Assembly (NCBI GenBank): GCA_027574665.1
Contig: CM050653.1
Coordinates: forward strand, 10,252,664-10,316,663
Length of the DNA stretch: 64,000 nucleotides
Direction: 5' to 3'
Origin: Rhynochetos jubatus
Taxonomy: Eukaryota > Chordata > Aves > Eurypygiformes > Rhynochetidae
This document shows positions 1-12,566 of this stretch, in pieces. Position 1 is the stretch's first letter. The number at the start of each line of letters is the position of its first letter. A program made the position numbers and the translations under genes. The notes under the pieces were generated by a model. The model ran no database searches. It was given only the letters and a program-made list of their open reading frames with translations, and had not been told where the DNA came from.

Positions 1-3000
1 AGGGAAACTATCTAATCTTCACTACCAGCCTGATCACGTAGTAATTTAGACCAGCCACAGAGAAAGATACAGGGATGCAGAGCATCCTCAACTAAAGGAT
101 TTTTGGATGTCTCCCACAAACAGCAGAACAAGCAGAGATGCTCTGGTCTGGTGTATCTCTGTTCCAAACACAGCCCATGGCGGAACAAAAAAGCTCCTAT
201 GAATTAATACCAAGTAGCATAATCACTAAAAACTGTTGTTATTATTATGCTGTACATTGATGTTATATTTGCATACAACTTTCATTGTCTTCTTACTAGC
301 ATATAAAATTACTGAATGAAGAGTAAACTGCTCTTTTTGTGAAGGGTTATGTTTATTTCACAGAAATATTTATAAGCAACTGTATTGACATGTAAATTCT
401 GTAAACAAAAAAGGCCTTTGTCTAAACTGTGCAAAGATGAGATGATACATTCAATTCAAGGATTATTTTTTTTAATTACATATCAAATAAAAAGGTTTCC
501 CATTCATGGATAATGATGTTGTCTTCGGTTTTAAGAATAGCTTGCTCATAGAGAAACAAATAACATTTTTCTTCCCCTTTTTTTTTTTTATTTTGCAACA
601 TAATTAAAACAAGTTTTTAAACCAGCTTAGAATTATTTAGAGAAATGAATCTAGGGTTTGCAAAGAATAGGGTTATTTATAATAAGAAGGGGTGAAAAAA
701 TTACAGATGAATGTAAGGAATAAAAATGTTTCTTATCTTTTTTCCCCTTTAGAAAGATTTTATAAAATATTTTTTTTTAATAAAAATATCTGTAATCACC
801 CTCTTGTTAAATACTCTTAATGCCACAAAACCAGCAAAAATACTTTAAACTGATAGATAATTTATTCTATAGACAGTTGTAGATTTACCATTTCTATCTT
901 TTTTGTATTGCATTTGTTTTAGGTCACAGCTGGAACTGTTTTTGTATGGAAGGAACATCATATACATTTCATTCATTCTAACAGTTTCACCTTTTTTAGT
1001 CAGCAATCAGACTAAGATAAGAATTCAAAACATGTATCTTACTTTAAAAGTAGCCCCACTAAATCAGTACTTTCATCGCGTAACGATTTAATGTGCCTCT
1101 AGAAGGTATAGAAGCTCATTGAAGCCATTACGAAAATGAGGAGAAACACAGTTTTTATGAGTGTAATAAAAATACAATGATCTAGACCATAAACTAATCA
1201 TCTAGCACTCTGCTTGTGCCACCCAAGTGTAACATTATAAAAGCCCACTCGTTTAGAGAGGAATCCTTACAGTTTGGCAACCCTGCTCATTGGTTCAAAG
1301 ATAGAGCATTTCATTAGAGAGAGGGGCTGTCTGCATCTCGGAAGATTTCATTAAGCATAAATCCAAATGAAAGTTAATTTAAACAAACAATCTCCAAGTT
1401 ACTCTGGGGTACAATATTTCTTTTAGGTCATTGTGTGAAAATGTAGAAGTCAAATCTACTAAATCAAGTAGGCAATACAATCTCGTGCCGTCATCCCTGT
1501 TACAAGCGATTGTCACTGTGCTTACCACTGAGATGGGATTTTCACTGAGACCCACAGCCTGTGACTGGAGGACCACAGCATTTTCTCTCTTTCCTTGGTA
1601 ACTCAAATATTAGACCATCAGGCTGCTATCTGGGATTCTTTCCAAACAACGCAGAAGCGGGATGAGTCAAAGGCAGCTCACAGAGGTTTATACCGTCGCC
1701 TGTTCACCACACTGTCTTTAACATGGTGATGGGTTTTGCAGAGGCTGCGTCTCCCAACACCTGAAACTTGGCTGTGCTCAGCGTCCAGACATGGCCATGT
1801 ACCAGAAAGTGGCCCCAAGGAGTGCGTCTTTGTAATGAGAAAACCAGTAGCACAGACCTGATCTGCACCATCCCAATATAGCCTTCGGAGAAGTGCCTCT
1901 GGCTACTAAAGAGAATTTCAGCTGGACTTGGAGAATAAAGGAGGAAGTTCAGTTGCAAATTCACAGTAATTCACGTAATTCTGAACTCTATATGCTTGCA
2001 CAATAGAAAGTAAGTCACACATGTGACATAAGAATAAAGAGACTATCAAGTCCCCAGGGCAGAGGCTTTTCTTTTGAGGCAGAGCCCAACAAAATTAAGC
2101 CTTAGACTCTTAAGCATCTATAAAACCGAAATATATTTTTATAAATAAGTTATATAATAGATACATACATATTTATAATACATAAAACTCAACTTACTTA
2201 GAACACTTAACACAGGCAGTTTTATGTTTGCAATTTACAGTAATACTTTCAGGAGAAGCAGCAATGTTGAACAGAGTCTCCTGAAGGAAGCGATAAAGTC
2301 TGAGCTACGTCTAGGAGCTCACCGCACAGCCCGCAAAGCCTGCTTTGCTGGAAAGGGAAGACAGTGCGTAATTTTGTGTGACATGTCCACCTTCACCCTA
2401 TATGCCTGGAGAGTAACATGTTAATGATCTTTAATGGGGTTCTGCCGTATGCACCATTCTCAAAACATTTCCTAGACAAGAATAACCCCATCCCATTCCA
2501 TTTATTGCAAATTAAAGGCTGAATCCTGCAACCCAAAGATGAGCAGTGCGTTTGACATCCGCAGGATTCCCTGTTGATGAAATCCACCACGTGAAGAGAC
2601 CGCATGCTGGGGTTATCCAGCGTGCCAGTCCCATACAAAGGACTTCCACATTGGGATGAATTATATTTAGTACCAATTACTTGCAAAGGAGCACAAACTG
2701 GTTTTTTCAAGTAAGGAGAAAAATAAGTCACAAGTAGGAGAAGCTGCACTACACACTGCCACAAATCTGATAAAGCACCAGTTTTTGAACTTGTATTTCA
2801 AAATGTCCTTGTTTACTAGCTTTTAAATAAAATAGTTAGTATGAATCCCTTTATTTTTTTCAGTCACTTCATCATTTTGAAGCTTCTTTTTATAATGAAT
2901 GATCCTCCCCAAATGCCCTTTTCAGTCATTTTCTTCTTTATTTTAGTGATGGGGAAATTACAAGAGCTAACCTGGCTCCCACCAGGTACTCTTCTTTTCA

Positions 3001-3800
3001 TGGGGACTGGTGAAGAAGTTTCTAAAATGTGATGATTTAAAAGCAGAAAATAGATGGGATAATCAGTTAAATCTAGCCTGCTCACTAAAAATAACAGGCT
3101 AATCACACCAGCTGCTTTCTGGGAGAGATCTCCCGCAAACTAAAGAATTCACCTTTTCAGTCTTTTAGGCTTCCCAAGTAGTTGGTAACTGCAAGTACTC
3201 AGAAAAGCAGACAAACAAACCCCAAATAATTTCTAATAATAATCAAAACTCAACATGAATAAACACAACTCCTAAAACAACAACAAAGCAAGGTACTAAT
3301 CCTTGCTGATTCAGATAATATTAAACTCATTCCATATCTTGAAAATAATTAACTGTGACTTCTTTCAAGTTCTCCATGGGAAATAGGAACACACTGCACT
3401 GAACAGAGATACTCAGAAAACGTTTATTTTAAACCCCAATGTTTAATGGGTTAAAAGAAAAGGGGGAAACTTCTAAGTGAAGAAAAAAAAAATTGGGGGG
3501 CGATTTAGATTTTTGTTATCAACTAGAACTTCAAAATGTATACCAGTTAGAAGCAATCAGTTTTGCAATACATTTTGGTTGAAAATACCATCATTTTGAG
3601 ACAAAACGGGTCAAATCTAGCAAAGTCAGAACTGCCAAAATCATAGCTGTGCCAGACAGCCAAATCTGTAGGTTGGAAAAATTAATTATCAACAACCTGT
3701 ATTCAATAAAAAGTACCTAACTCGTGCAGCTGAAAAGACAGCTTCAGAGAGGACCATATACAGATATATGGGTGTCAGACTGGCTCCACGTGTTATGACA

Positions 3801-4222
3801 TAGAATCACAGAATCATACAATGGTTTGGGTTGGAAGGGACCTTAAAGATCATCCAGTTCCAACCCCCCTGCCATGGGCAGGGACACCCTCCACTAGACC
3901 AGGTTGCTCCAAGCCTCATCCAGCCTGGCCTTGAAGACAGCCAGAGATGGGGCATCCACAGCTTCTCTGGGCAACCTGCTCCAGTGTCCCACCACCCTCT
4001 CCATGAAGAATTTCTTCCTGATACCCAATCTAAATCTCCCTGCTTTCAATTTAAACACATTACCCCTTGTCCTGTCGCCCCCCCCCCCCCCAGCTTCCTT
4101 GTAGGCCCCCTTCAGGTACTGGAAGGTGCTATAAGGTCTCCCTGGAGCCTTCTCTTCTCCAGGCAGAACAAGCCCAATTCCCTCAGCCTGTCCCCGCAGC
4201 AGAGGGGCTCCAGCCTTCTGTT
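3801..4222 (-). mobile_element. CR1 LINE, 5'-truncated 3' end
   Basis: The plus strand begins TAGAATCACAGAATCATA and continues GGTTTGGGTTGGAAGGGACC, the reverse complement of the avian CR1 3' terminus. It then has the GCCATGGGCAGGGACACC block and the tail of the ORF2 region. Homology fades near 4222. It is interrupted by C14 at 4078-4091, and broken open frames on both strands are shadows of the element. Confidence 0.95.
4078..4091. repeat. C14 homopolymer inside a CR1
   Basis: Fourteen consecutive C on the plus strand, lying where the CR1 sequence normally has only a short C/T stretch after CCTTGTCCTGT. It is probably a post-insertion expansion. Length is likely polymorphic and prone to sequencing error. 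Confidence 0.9.
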
Positions 4223-7200
4223 GCAGCAACACGTGTTTGGAAGTCAATGGGAAAGACAAGCTCAAGATGAGTGCATGTGCTGCACTAAATTATGCTTTCC
4301 CAGACATAAACTGCTCTTATTCTCTGTAGACTCCTAACTCAAGTCTTATTATTACATTACTTAAATATGGGCACTGTTGAGTACTGCAGTGCTGACAAAA
4401 CCACATTAAAGAGGGGAAATCCAATAAAATAGCCAATAATTAGCTTTTCGCTTTAGTATTAGAACGTTGAAACCTAAAAAACAAAGGGACAAAAATTTCA
4501 AAAGGACTACTTCTATGTACCTTCTCCAACCGGAGCTACAATTAGAAGCGAGCATGGTAAACGCACACTGCTTTACTGAACGTCTATGGAATTGCTAATG
4601 CTGGATTTATTTCACATGGCTTGACAAGTTACTAGAGCTCTAGGGGCTACTGTTCTGTGCCTATCCCTCCCTTGCTGTTTTTATTTTATTAAATTAAGAT
4701 ATGCATATTTTACACATTGAATTGCTTTGTGTCGCTTTTCATCTGCTCTTCTTTCTGAAGGTGAGAACTGATTAGACATGCAGGAAATCCCATTCCAGGC
4801 AAGAAAAACAGAACTTGGGAATCAAGACTGCTTGAAAGCACTGTGTTTTGCACCGAAGAACAAAATGCAGAAAAATAATTTAGTCTGTAAATTAATTTCA
4901 GCACTCACAAAACATGCTGAACTGGGAGCACAGAAACCAGTAATTAGAGCAGGGAAGGGTTTGGTATAGTTGTTCTTACTCAGACCATGGGCTTGGAACA
5001 CCAATTTTGCAGGGAGACTCATTCAGCTACAGGGACGTGGTGTCCTGCCCGCTGGGATTTGCCCTTGGAGATCATTGATGACTAATCCTTTTTACATAGG
5101 GAAACAATCAACTGACAGTGTTTTGTACTTCTTTTGTTGAATACCAAAACTGGAAGAGAGAGCAAGTTTTGCCAAACAGACATGCAAAGATTTACCAAGT
5201 CCTCAAGCCTGTGACTCAGGAATCAGGTTCTTAACATGCTAGTGTGATCTGGGAGGAAAACAACAGTCAGTTTTTGAACTGACACTGGTAATATACTCTG
5301 GAATATGGGTAGAAAAAAATTATTTTAAGGCCAGTTTTACATTAAGAAATGCAGGCCTAGAGGCAACGGAAAGCAAATGGCAACCAGACTCCCTGGCTCA
5401 TATCAGGGCTCCGATCTTTACTCCTGGGACTCCTTCTGCACTTTACATTTAATAGTCTTGCAATAAAAACAGAAAACAATCAAAGCTCTCTCCAATGAGC
5501 TTGCTTGGGTTTTTTTTTTGGGTCAGCAACAGATGCCTAGCTTTAACAAGAAGGGTGAAGAGCTTTCCCAATTTCAAGACTATTTCATGTACTGGTGAAC
5601 AGTGGAGGAAAGCTGGGGTTATGAAAAGCATGGGTTTGATTCAGAATATGTAGGATGAAGCTCTTTCTTGCTGCCTGGATGAGCATCCTAACCACAAAGG
5701 GGCAGCACCTTAAGTCTGCCTTCCTGGTCCTGTGTCTAACTCTGTGCTGTTCATGTCTGGTACCTGCTCTGTCATCCCTGCCAGACTGAAGGCCTCCAGG
5801 GACTAAGACGTCTGGGAAACTCTCTGGCCTGAGCTATGAGATCTACGCGGGCAAAAGAGAGAGAATTTTCTGGTCCATACTACAAGTGTTGCTTGTATTT
5901 AATCTCCTTACTTAGGTGCTTTGTAGGTGCTTTGAACCTTATTAAGCATCTGCAAAATCAGGAAAATCATGTTTTTCTATTCCTTCTGTAGAAGTTGCAT
6001 AATGATCAAACACATTAATTCTGTTGGTCATGGAAAGTGGACATCATTTCAAGACAACAAACACTGACATAAAAAATATATCACACGTGATTTGATTTTC
6101 TAAGGCAACTAAGAAGCATATCTTCTTAAGCCACTTGGAACTGCCTGATCTTTCCCTCTATTTCACTTACTATGGTAAAATAAAAAAGCCATGAAAATGT
6201 ACTTCCCTCCAAAAAGGGGGAAAAGAAAAAAAGGAAACTGTGGGTAGATTTATGAAAGGCATAATGTGGGGTGTTTTCCAGAGGGAAAAATTATGGCCTC
6301 CTACAGAAATCTCCATTTGGAGACGATGAACCTTAGCAGACATGCAATTTATGAAACTGGCATAATTAAGAACAATTTTTCAGTGCAAGGACAGTTGGTT
6401 CTAAATATCCTAACTCCTAGGAATAGTTTCTTGCGTATTATCATCCCTTGCTTCTTAGAATACTTTGCAAGTTAAGACATGTACTTCATGTCAAATACTT
6501 CATGGAATTATAACCCAGCACTTATGGATAATAATAAAATTTTATGCCTCCAGAATTATTCACAACATGGAACTCCTGCTGCGAAAACTTGTTATAGATC
6601 AGAAATGTTCTACATCCTCTTTCTTTTGAATTATGTTCAAAGAGATGTTGAATTTTAATAGCATTATGTGAAAGAGCTCAGTGAAACCTCACTGAAAGTG
6701 CTGGACAAAATCATCACCTTTCATTCAAGATAAAGGTAAGAAACAAGCAAACTCCCTTATGGAGCCTGATAACTGAAATTACAGAAGTTAACATCAAAAA
6801 CAAGAGAAACGTGAAGCATATGGACCCGTGAGTTTCTCTAGAAACAGATATGCTTAATGCAGAGAGAGAGGCATTAATCAAGGCAAGATGATTAATTCAG
6901 ATAAGTAGCAAAAATGTGTAAAAGGAATAAAGAAACCCACCAGCACAGCTCGACAAACTAGCATTGTGATCCTGGTAGAAGAAAAGCTGAAAGAGAGGTT
7001 GGGGGTAAAACACTGGGTGAATGAGGTTTGGAAAAAAAGTTATTGCCTGTTATTTGATTCTGTCTTTGTTCAAGGAAATAAAAATCTGTACTTTCTTTGT
7101 AAATAAAATGGAACTATATCAAAGCAAAACCCTGTCTGAAGATGAATTCTCTTCCAGCTGAGAAGAACACAACCCGCAGACCTGGCAAATTGTTTAAACA

Positions 7201-7989
7201 CTCAGGTAAAAATGGATTAATACCATGTGAGGAGAGGCATTCAGTTTTCAAGGAAGGGAATCGTGAGGTGGAATTCCCACTGAACCAAAATAGAATCAAT
7301 GAAGGAGGTATCTCTCAGAAATAGTAATTGGTAAAAAGAGATGAAAACAAGACCAGATGAAATTAAAAGAAGACTTAAATCAGCTGGAGGCTTTTCAAAA
7401 TTAATTAAAGTTGTAGCTGGAAAATTTCCAGAGCGGTCTAAGATGTGACACGCAGGCAGAGATGAAATCTCTGCTTGAGCCGCAAACACAGAGTATCCAG
7501 ATAGATTAGGAAGCCCTGTGGCAAAACAGATCAATGAGATGACTGACAACACAACTCCTGCAGGCTAGAAAGTTTTCAAAGAAATAGGTAAGCCAGGAAA
7601 GTTGGAATTAACTTGGTACTTGCTGATTCAGAGGAGATATGCCAAGAATATAAGGAGCTGGAGAAGTAAACTGGAGGGACACAGACAACTGTGGAAGGCT
7701 GATGCCTGGAAGAGGCCTTACACTTTCAGGAAAGCCATAGTAAGACTCTTGCCCTTTTGTCCATTATTATTTTATAACATAAATAATATTTGTTTGAACA
7801 CCGTTTGAAAACAATCAATATACAGGAGGTTGGACTATTTCCAGCTCAAAAACTGCATCATTGGAAGAAAATCTTGACTCAAGCTAATCTCTCTCAGGTC
7901 AATATGAAAACCCAAATAAATAGGAAAGTGTACAGAATATGCTGAGTCTAATGGCCAGCTCCAGTGGCCCAAGTTAGATGGTCCTGAAG

Positions 7990-8038
7990 AACAAGTGGTT
8001 GGACTAGACGGTCTTTTCCAACCTTAATGATTCTGTGA
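7990..8038 (+). mobile_element. CR1 LINE, extreme 3' tail fragment
   Basis: GTGGTTGGACTAGACGG then TCTTTTCCAACC and ATGATTCTGTGA match the last 50 bp or so of the CR1 3' end in plus orientation. It is either a very short, heavily 5'-truncated insertion or the remains of an older one; upstream homology is not evident. Confidence 0.85.
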
Positions 8039-10545
8039 ACAATACCTGCCCTTCTGCCTCACCTCACCAAGAAGGACATAATCTTCCCAGAAGTGGTCTC
8101 TAGTGAGATGATCGAAACTGGCCTCCCTCCAGTCCCATAGTGGTACTAGGTATGGATCTGCTCACCAGTAGTAAGAATGCTATAAAATAGGAGCTTGGAC
8201 AAAGCATTACCAATGTTTTATGAAAAAGCTTTGCCCAGTTTGGGAAAGGGAAGACACTGAGGTGACCATGATCTTTGTTCAGATCCGTGCAACTTCAAAA
8301 CAGTAAATGGGAATTTGATTGCTGAGTATCTAATAGCACTTGCACAAAAATACTGGGCACTGGATCAACACAACAGGTTTTAGAGGGGCCTGCCAATAAA
8401 ACCAGGAAAAAAGATTATCCAAAACCAAATCATCTGTTTGGTCTTAGACAGACATAATGGACGTGACACCATGATCATGCAGATGACAGACATGAAGAGC
8501 AGCAGACACTGCGGAGCAGTGTTAGAGCTCAGGAACTGGGTTCCTTTTGGAAGAAGCTTCATCCAGACGCATCTGTAGCCTTTTCCATCGCCAACAGGCA
8601 TTGATCCACTGGACCACTGAACCGTTGATCTAAAGTAAAACCTGCAAAGCACGTACTGTGGCATCCTACAAATCCATTCCTACCGGGCCACACTGCTTGC
8701 TAATGTAGACATAGTCACTGACGGGTGGAAGAATCTAACGCAGGTTTAAGGGGAACTAGGTTTAGAAACTGTCCCTTGAATTTGAGCATGAAATCTAGAC
8801 AATCTGGACAAATCAGGAGCTGTTTGGATTCACTACGGATATCAGCTGTGTTATAAATGCCAAGAAAGCTGCCTTACACTTTCAAATAAAACGAATGCTT
8901 TGTAGACAAGTGTTTTCTAGAAATCAGCTTGAAATGCCTACAGGAGTGGAAGCAATTTTAACACTTTCTGGGGTAGCCTTTCAGCCAAGATATAACGGAG
9001 TGGCTAGTGTCCACCATGCAACTAGACCCCTGGGAATCTTAGCAGCTGAATTTCTGCAAAAACAGGAAGCAGTACACCTAGCAAATATTGCCACAGAAGG
9101 TGATGCCAAGGGTTTCTGTTGGACTTGCTAAAGCATGACATTGTGCATTTAGACAAGGAGCAGCAGAATAGTCCCAGGTCTCTCTGGAATCACTCACTCT
9201 TCTCACTATCAGTCAGAAAATTGCTTCACTGAGCACACAAAAGGGGAAAAAAGCAACACAGCTCAGCAACAGCTTGTATTAAGTGAAGGAGGGAGAGGGA
9301 GGAGAACCACTGAGAAGATGTATCAGGAATGAATAACTGAATCTTTAAACAATCCCTGGTGACACCACCATGGTCTGTATACACTACAGAAAACTGTATT
9401 CGAGTAAACATCGAAGGATCCTGCCCTGACAGGAGTTAATACTTTATTTTCCACAGCAAGTTCAAATTTCCCATGCTTTACGTTAAAACAGGTACTACTA
9501 GGTGAAAAATGGCTATAAACTCTGCTCCTGTACCTGGGCATAAATCACAACAACTTCAAGCCATGGCTTTTGACTTGTGCAATGGGCCTACTCCATTTCG
9601 GCAGTTATGGACACTGTATTCTGGTAGGAGTTAATCTCTCCTGGCCTGTTTATTACACCTGGTTGATACTCTGGGCCACGTAAAAAGCTTGAGACAGGAA
9701 CCGGCACACTGACATGTGATTTGTAAGAAGTTTAAGAAAAGTGGGCGACTGACATAGCTAGATTGTTATGTTGAAGTGACAGACATCATCAAAATAAATG
9801 TAAGAAACAAACTTTTCCATGGAACCTATTAGAAAAAACAGTAAACAGCTGAACCACTGTTGCCAAATGGTTTCCATGGAGATCTATACAGCAAATCTGA
9901 TAGGGAGATGGAGTGAACTTTCACGGATGGACAACTGGGAGGAGAAATAGCTAAAAAGAGCAGAAGGAAAGTGAAGATTCTCCATTCACAAACAGCATGA
10001 AGAAAGTAAGTTAAGAAGGAGAACTTCTGAGTACGAAGTTGGAATGAAGATGATTGGATCACAGAACAAAGAAAAGATGTTTCAGTTCTAGTTGCTTTGT
10101 GTCTGTGGAAACAGTTTGCCAACTGTACTAATGAGAAAGGGAGAAGAACAAAATACATCGTTCATACTATTTTGGTATGATTAATTCTGATTCCTGTCAC
10201 CAGCTGTGCCTATACAAAGTTTAAATATGAGAACATACATTTTTTTCAACATGTGCAGGTGCAGTTACAGGTAAAAAAATACAAAATATAAATATGCAAA
10301 TATGCAAAAATATACAATTAAAACCCTTGGGCCTTAGGAATCATAAAATATAATTACAGAATAGCTAACATGGTATTTGATTCTGCATGCTTAACTTAAG
10401 AAACACAATTTCAACTATCAGCCTGGATTAAGGAAACCACTCATCACAGGAGGAAAAGATACTGAAGACAAAAATCACAAGTTACTTGAAGACTTAAGCC
10501 AGAAGAACAGCTCAACTGATGTCAAGCAGAAAGAATTTGCTCTGA

Positions 10546-10575
10546 ACTTCTAAAAACTTCTAAAAACTTCTAAAA
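10546..10575 (+). repeat. Tandem repeat, three perfect copies of a 10-mer
   Basis: Unit ACTTCTAAAA repeated three times head to tail with no mismatch. Confidence 0.9.
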
Positions 10576-11594
10576 TATCTCAGATTGAGCATTTAAATAA
10601 GCAGGCACCCAAAATCAAACAAACTTTGGGAAAACATCTTGTTTCCTCATCAAAGACAGTAGGAAATTATGACATGAAAAGTATCTTTAACAGGGATCAT
10701 TTAACACCTTCTATTCATAGACCAAGTGATGCAGATGCAGAGAGATGATTTAATCTGATGCAAGATTCTAAAATACAATGGCACTTCTAAAATTTTTATG
10801 AAGATATTCTTTATATTCAGAAGAAAAGTTTCTAAATTCATAATGCAAACCAAAAAATAAAAACATATGTTCCTGTTGATAGTAAGCCCCAGCTGACCGC
10901 CTCCCCAATTAGCTAATATCGAATGCAGCATATCCGCTGCACAATCACACACACGTAGCCTGGCTGTGTGTGTATGCCCAAATCTGAGAGCTGCACACAA
11001 AAAACCTGCATGCGGAGTAAGCTCGTATCTGTGCATTAGTAACTACTGCCTTTAGCCACAGCCCTGCATAAAACCATGCACCTACTTCACACAGCTGGGT
11101 CTTAAACGCAGCCTTTAACTCAGCTACCAATGGTAGGGTAAATATGGAAAAAATTAAGCATTTTGGGGAACTGGACAAGTGAGAAGTTTCAATGGAACAA
11201 TTCATGGCACAGGGTGTTCAGTCTTTTTTGATCTGGAGAATGACAATGAATTCTGGCTACACTCTTAAGAGTGTCAGGCCCTCTGAAAATCATCCAGTCC
11301 TTGGCAACAGTTTAATTATGAAGACCTGACCTGAAGTTTGGCTCTAAAATATGAATACTTTGGCCTGAGGTTTTCAATAAAATTTCCGGATCAACTATTT
11401 CTCAGCAGGGTTTGTCATATACATAAATGTCTTCAATATCCACGTACCAGATTTTAAAAAGACATTTGAACTAAGGTTTTCCCACCTATTGTGGCTCAAG
11501 CACAACAGATTTTTACACACCTTACATTTCTGGAAGCACAAGAAAACACTGGACTTGTAGCATAAATTCAGTTTTCAAAAAGATGTTTACTTAC

Positions 11595-11672
11595 CTGCCA
11601 GAAGTCAGTGATAGTAGCGGGGAGAGGGCCCTGGGTGGCAATATATGCAGGGTTTCGGGGGTCATGGTCCAT
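11595..11672 (-). CDS. PTPRN2: PTPRN2 internal exon, PTP-like domain, Q-G-P and D-F-W motifs
   Basis: A 78-nt (26-codon) minus-strand exon reading [10 protein letters not shown] then I-A-T-Q-G-P-L-P and T-I-T-D-F-W-Q. Y-I-A-T-Q-G-P and D-F-W are canonical PTP core motifs. M-D-H-D-P-R-N-P separates PTPRN2 from PTPRN, which as I recall has an I-E-H-D-P-R-M-P variant. The acceptor is CTTCTTATTCCAG and the donor is CAG then GTAAGT; both ends are phase 0, so the first ATG is an internal Met and not a start. The next exon, expected to begin M-V-W-E-S-G-C, and the later signature-loop exon were not found in the remaining 11.5 kb, so they probably lie beyond the left edge. Whether this protein keeps the unusual loop residues of IA-2-type pseudophosphatases cannot be judged here. 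Confidence 0.96.
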
Positions 11673-12489
11673 CTGGAATAAGAAGAAAGAACACAGACTG
11701 GTTTTATTTAAAAGAAAATCCCTTGCTGTTTTAGAGACAGAATGTATGCAAGGACAGAAACAGGGGACTTCCTAAAGGCCTGTCATGTCCTTCCATCCTT
11801 TATTGGCAAGCAAAGATTTTTATTTCTATTTATAAGCTCAGAGGAGACCTTTTTCCACAAAAGACTGATGCTACCAGATGAGTATCAGCACGCATGATGA
11901 GCAATGTCCTATGTCCTCAATATGCAGCGTAAGATCATTTATGGTGGTTGACAAAGGCATTTATTTGAGATCAGGACTTGTGGTTTCATAGCAACCTAGG
12001 AGCCATTTGAAACATTTTTCTATATGGAGTGTTAAGAATGCTCCACATATCTAAATACGTTCTCCATATCCACCGTGCCTGTCAAGGGCACATGGAACCT
12101 AAAAACCAGCAAAAATGGGGAACAAATTCAGTTTCTGGCTTTTTCTGGTTAGCTGATTTATCTAAATGCATGGATTAGGCCTCAATAGAGGAAGTTCTGC
12201 TTAAAGACCTTAATTATTACATTTAATTCAAGAAGCAGAAAATTCACTGAGCAGAAAAAATAAAGAATGTAAGAAACAAAGCTATCAAGAGTAAATAGGA
12301 TTAGTGTGTTACAATGAATTTTTTTTGAACTGATGGGTGGCTTTCTTGGTTCTAAATCTCAGGACCCATTCTGCTGAAAAAGAAGATCTGCTGATGGGAT
12401 TAAAAAACAAACAAACTCATTTGAACCCTGAACTGGGCAAGACAAAACTTTGAACATAAAGAAAAGAGACCCAGTTCAGCTCTCAGATG

Positions 12490-12566
12490 TGGGGGTGTGA
12501 CTCAGTGACACTGAAGCCTTCGAGAGTTAACTTATACCCATGTAGCTGAAGGCAGAATTTGTCTCA
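12490..12566 (+). repeat. Ancient amniote interspersed repeat relic
   Basis: GGGTGTGACTCAGTGACACT, then AACTTATACCCATGTAGC and TGAAGGCAGAATTTG resemble a family seen widely in bird, turtle and crocodile DNA (…gaagtcaatggagttacac…gtaactgagagcagaatttggccc). I do not know its library name. Confidence 0.45.

Larger units (their letters stand above)
1..11594 (-). other. PTPRN2: PTPRN2 intron, partial (3' of the Q-G-P exon)
   Basis: Begins with the donor GTAAGT next to 11595 and runs off the left edge. It is AT-rich and holds a CR1 at 3801-4222, a CR1 tail at 7990-8038 and a three-copy 10-bp tandem at 10546-10575. The stretches 1-3800, 4223-7989 and 8039-10545 show no exon-like segment with conserved protein motifs. 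The open frames here (for example minus 2393-2764, minus 8380-8664 and plus 8895-9131) resemble no family I know. Confidence 0.85.

Noticed and set aside
2393-2764. 123-codon minus-strand open frame
   Set aside because: No family resemblance, no conserved motifs and no credible splice borders around it.
2930-2990. TTTTAGTGATGGGGAAATTA as a possible reverse MIR core
   Set aside because: Only about 20 bp resemble MIR and the expected GGTCAC block is missing; too weak to list.
3831-4337. 168-codon plus-strand open frame, the longest in the window
   Set aside because: It is the antisense reading of a CR1 3' end, running through a C14 tract. Similar proteins at 44736-44996 are the same artefact.
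1-11594. miR-153, which is intronic in PTPRN2 in mammals
   Set aside because: I looked by eye on the minus strand for the mature sequence and its reverse complement and did not see it. It probably lies left of the window; a covariance or BLAST search would settle this.
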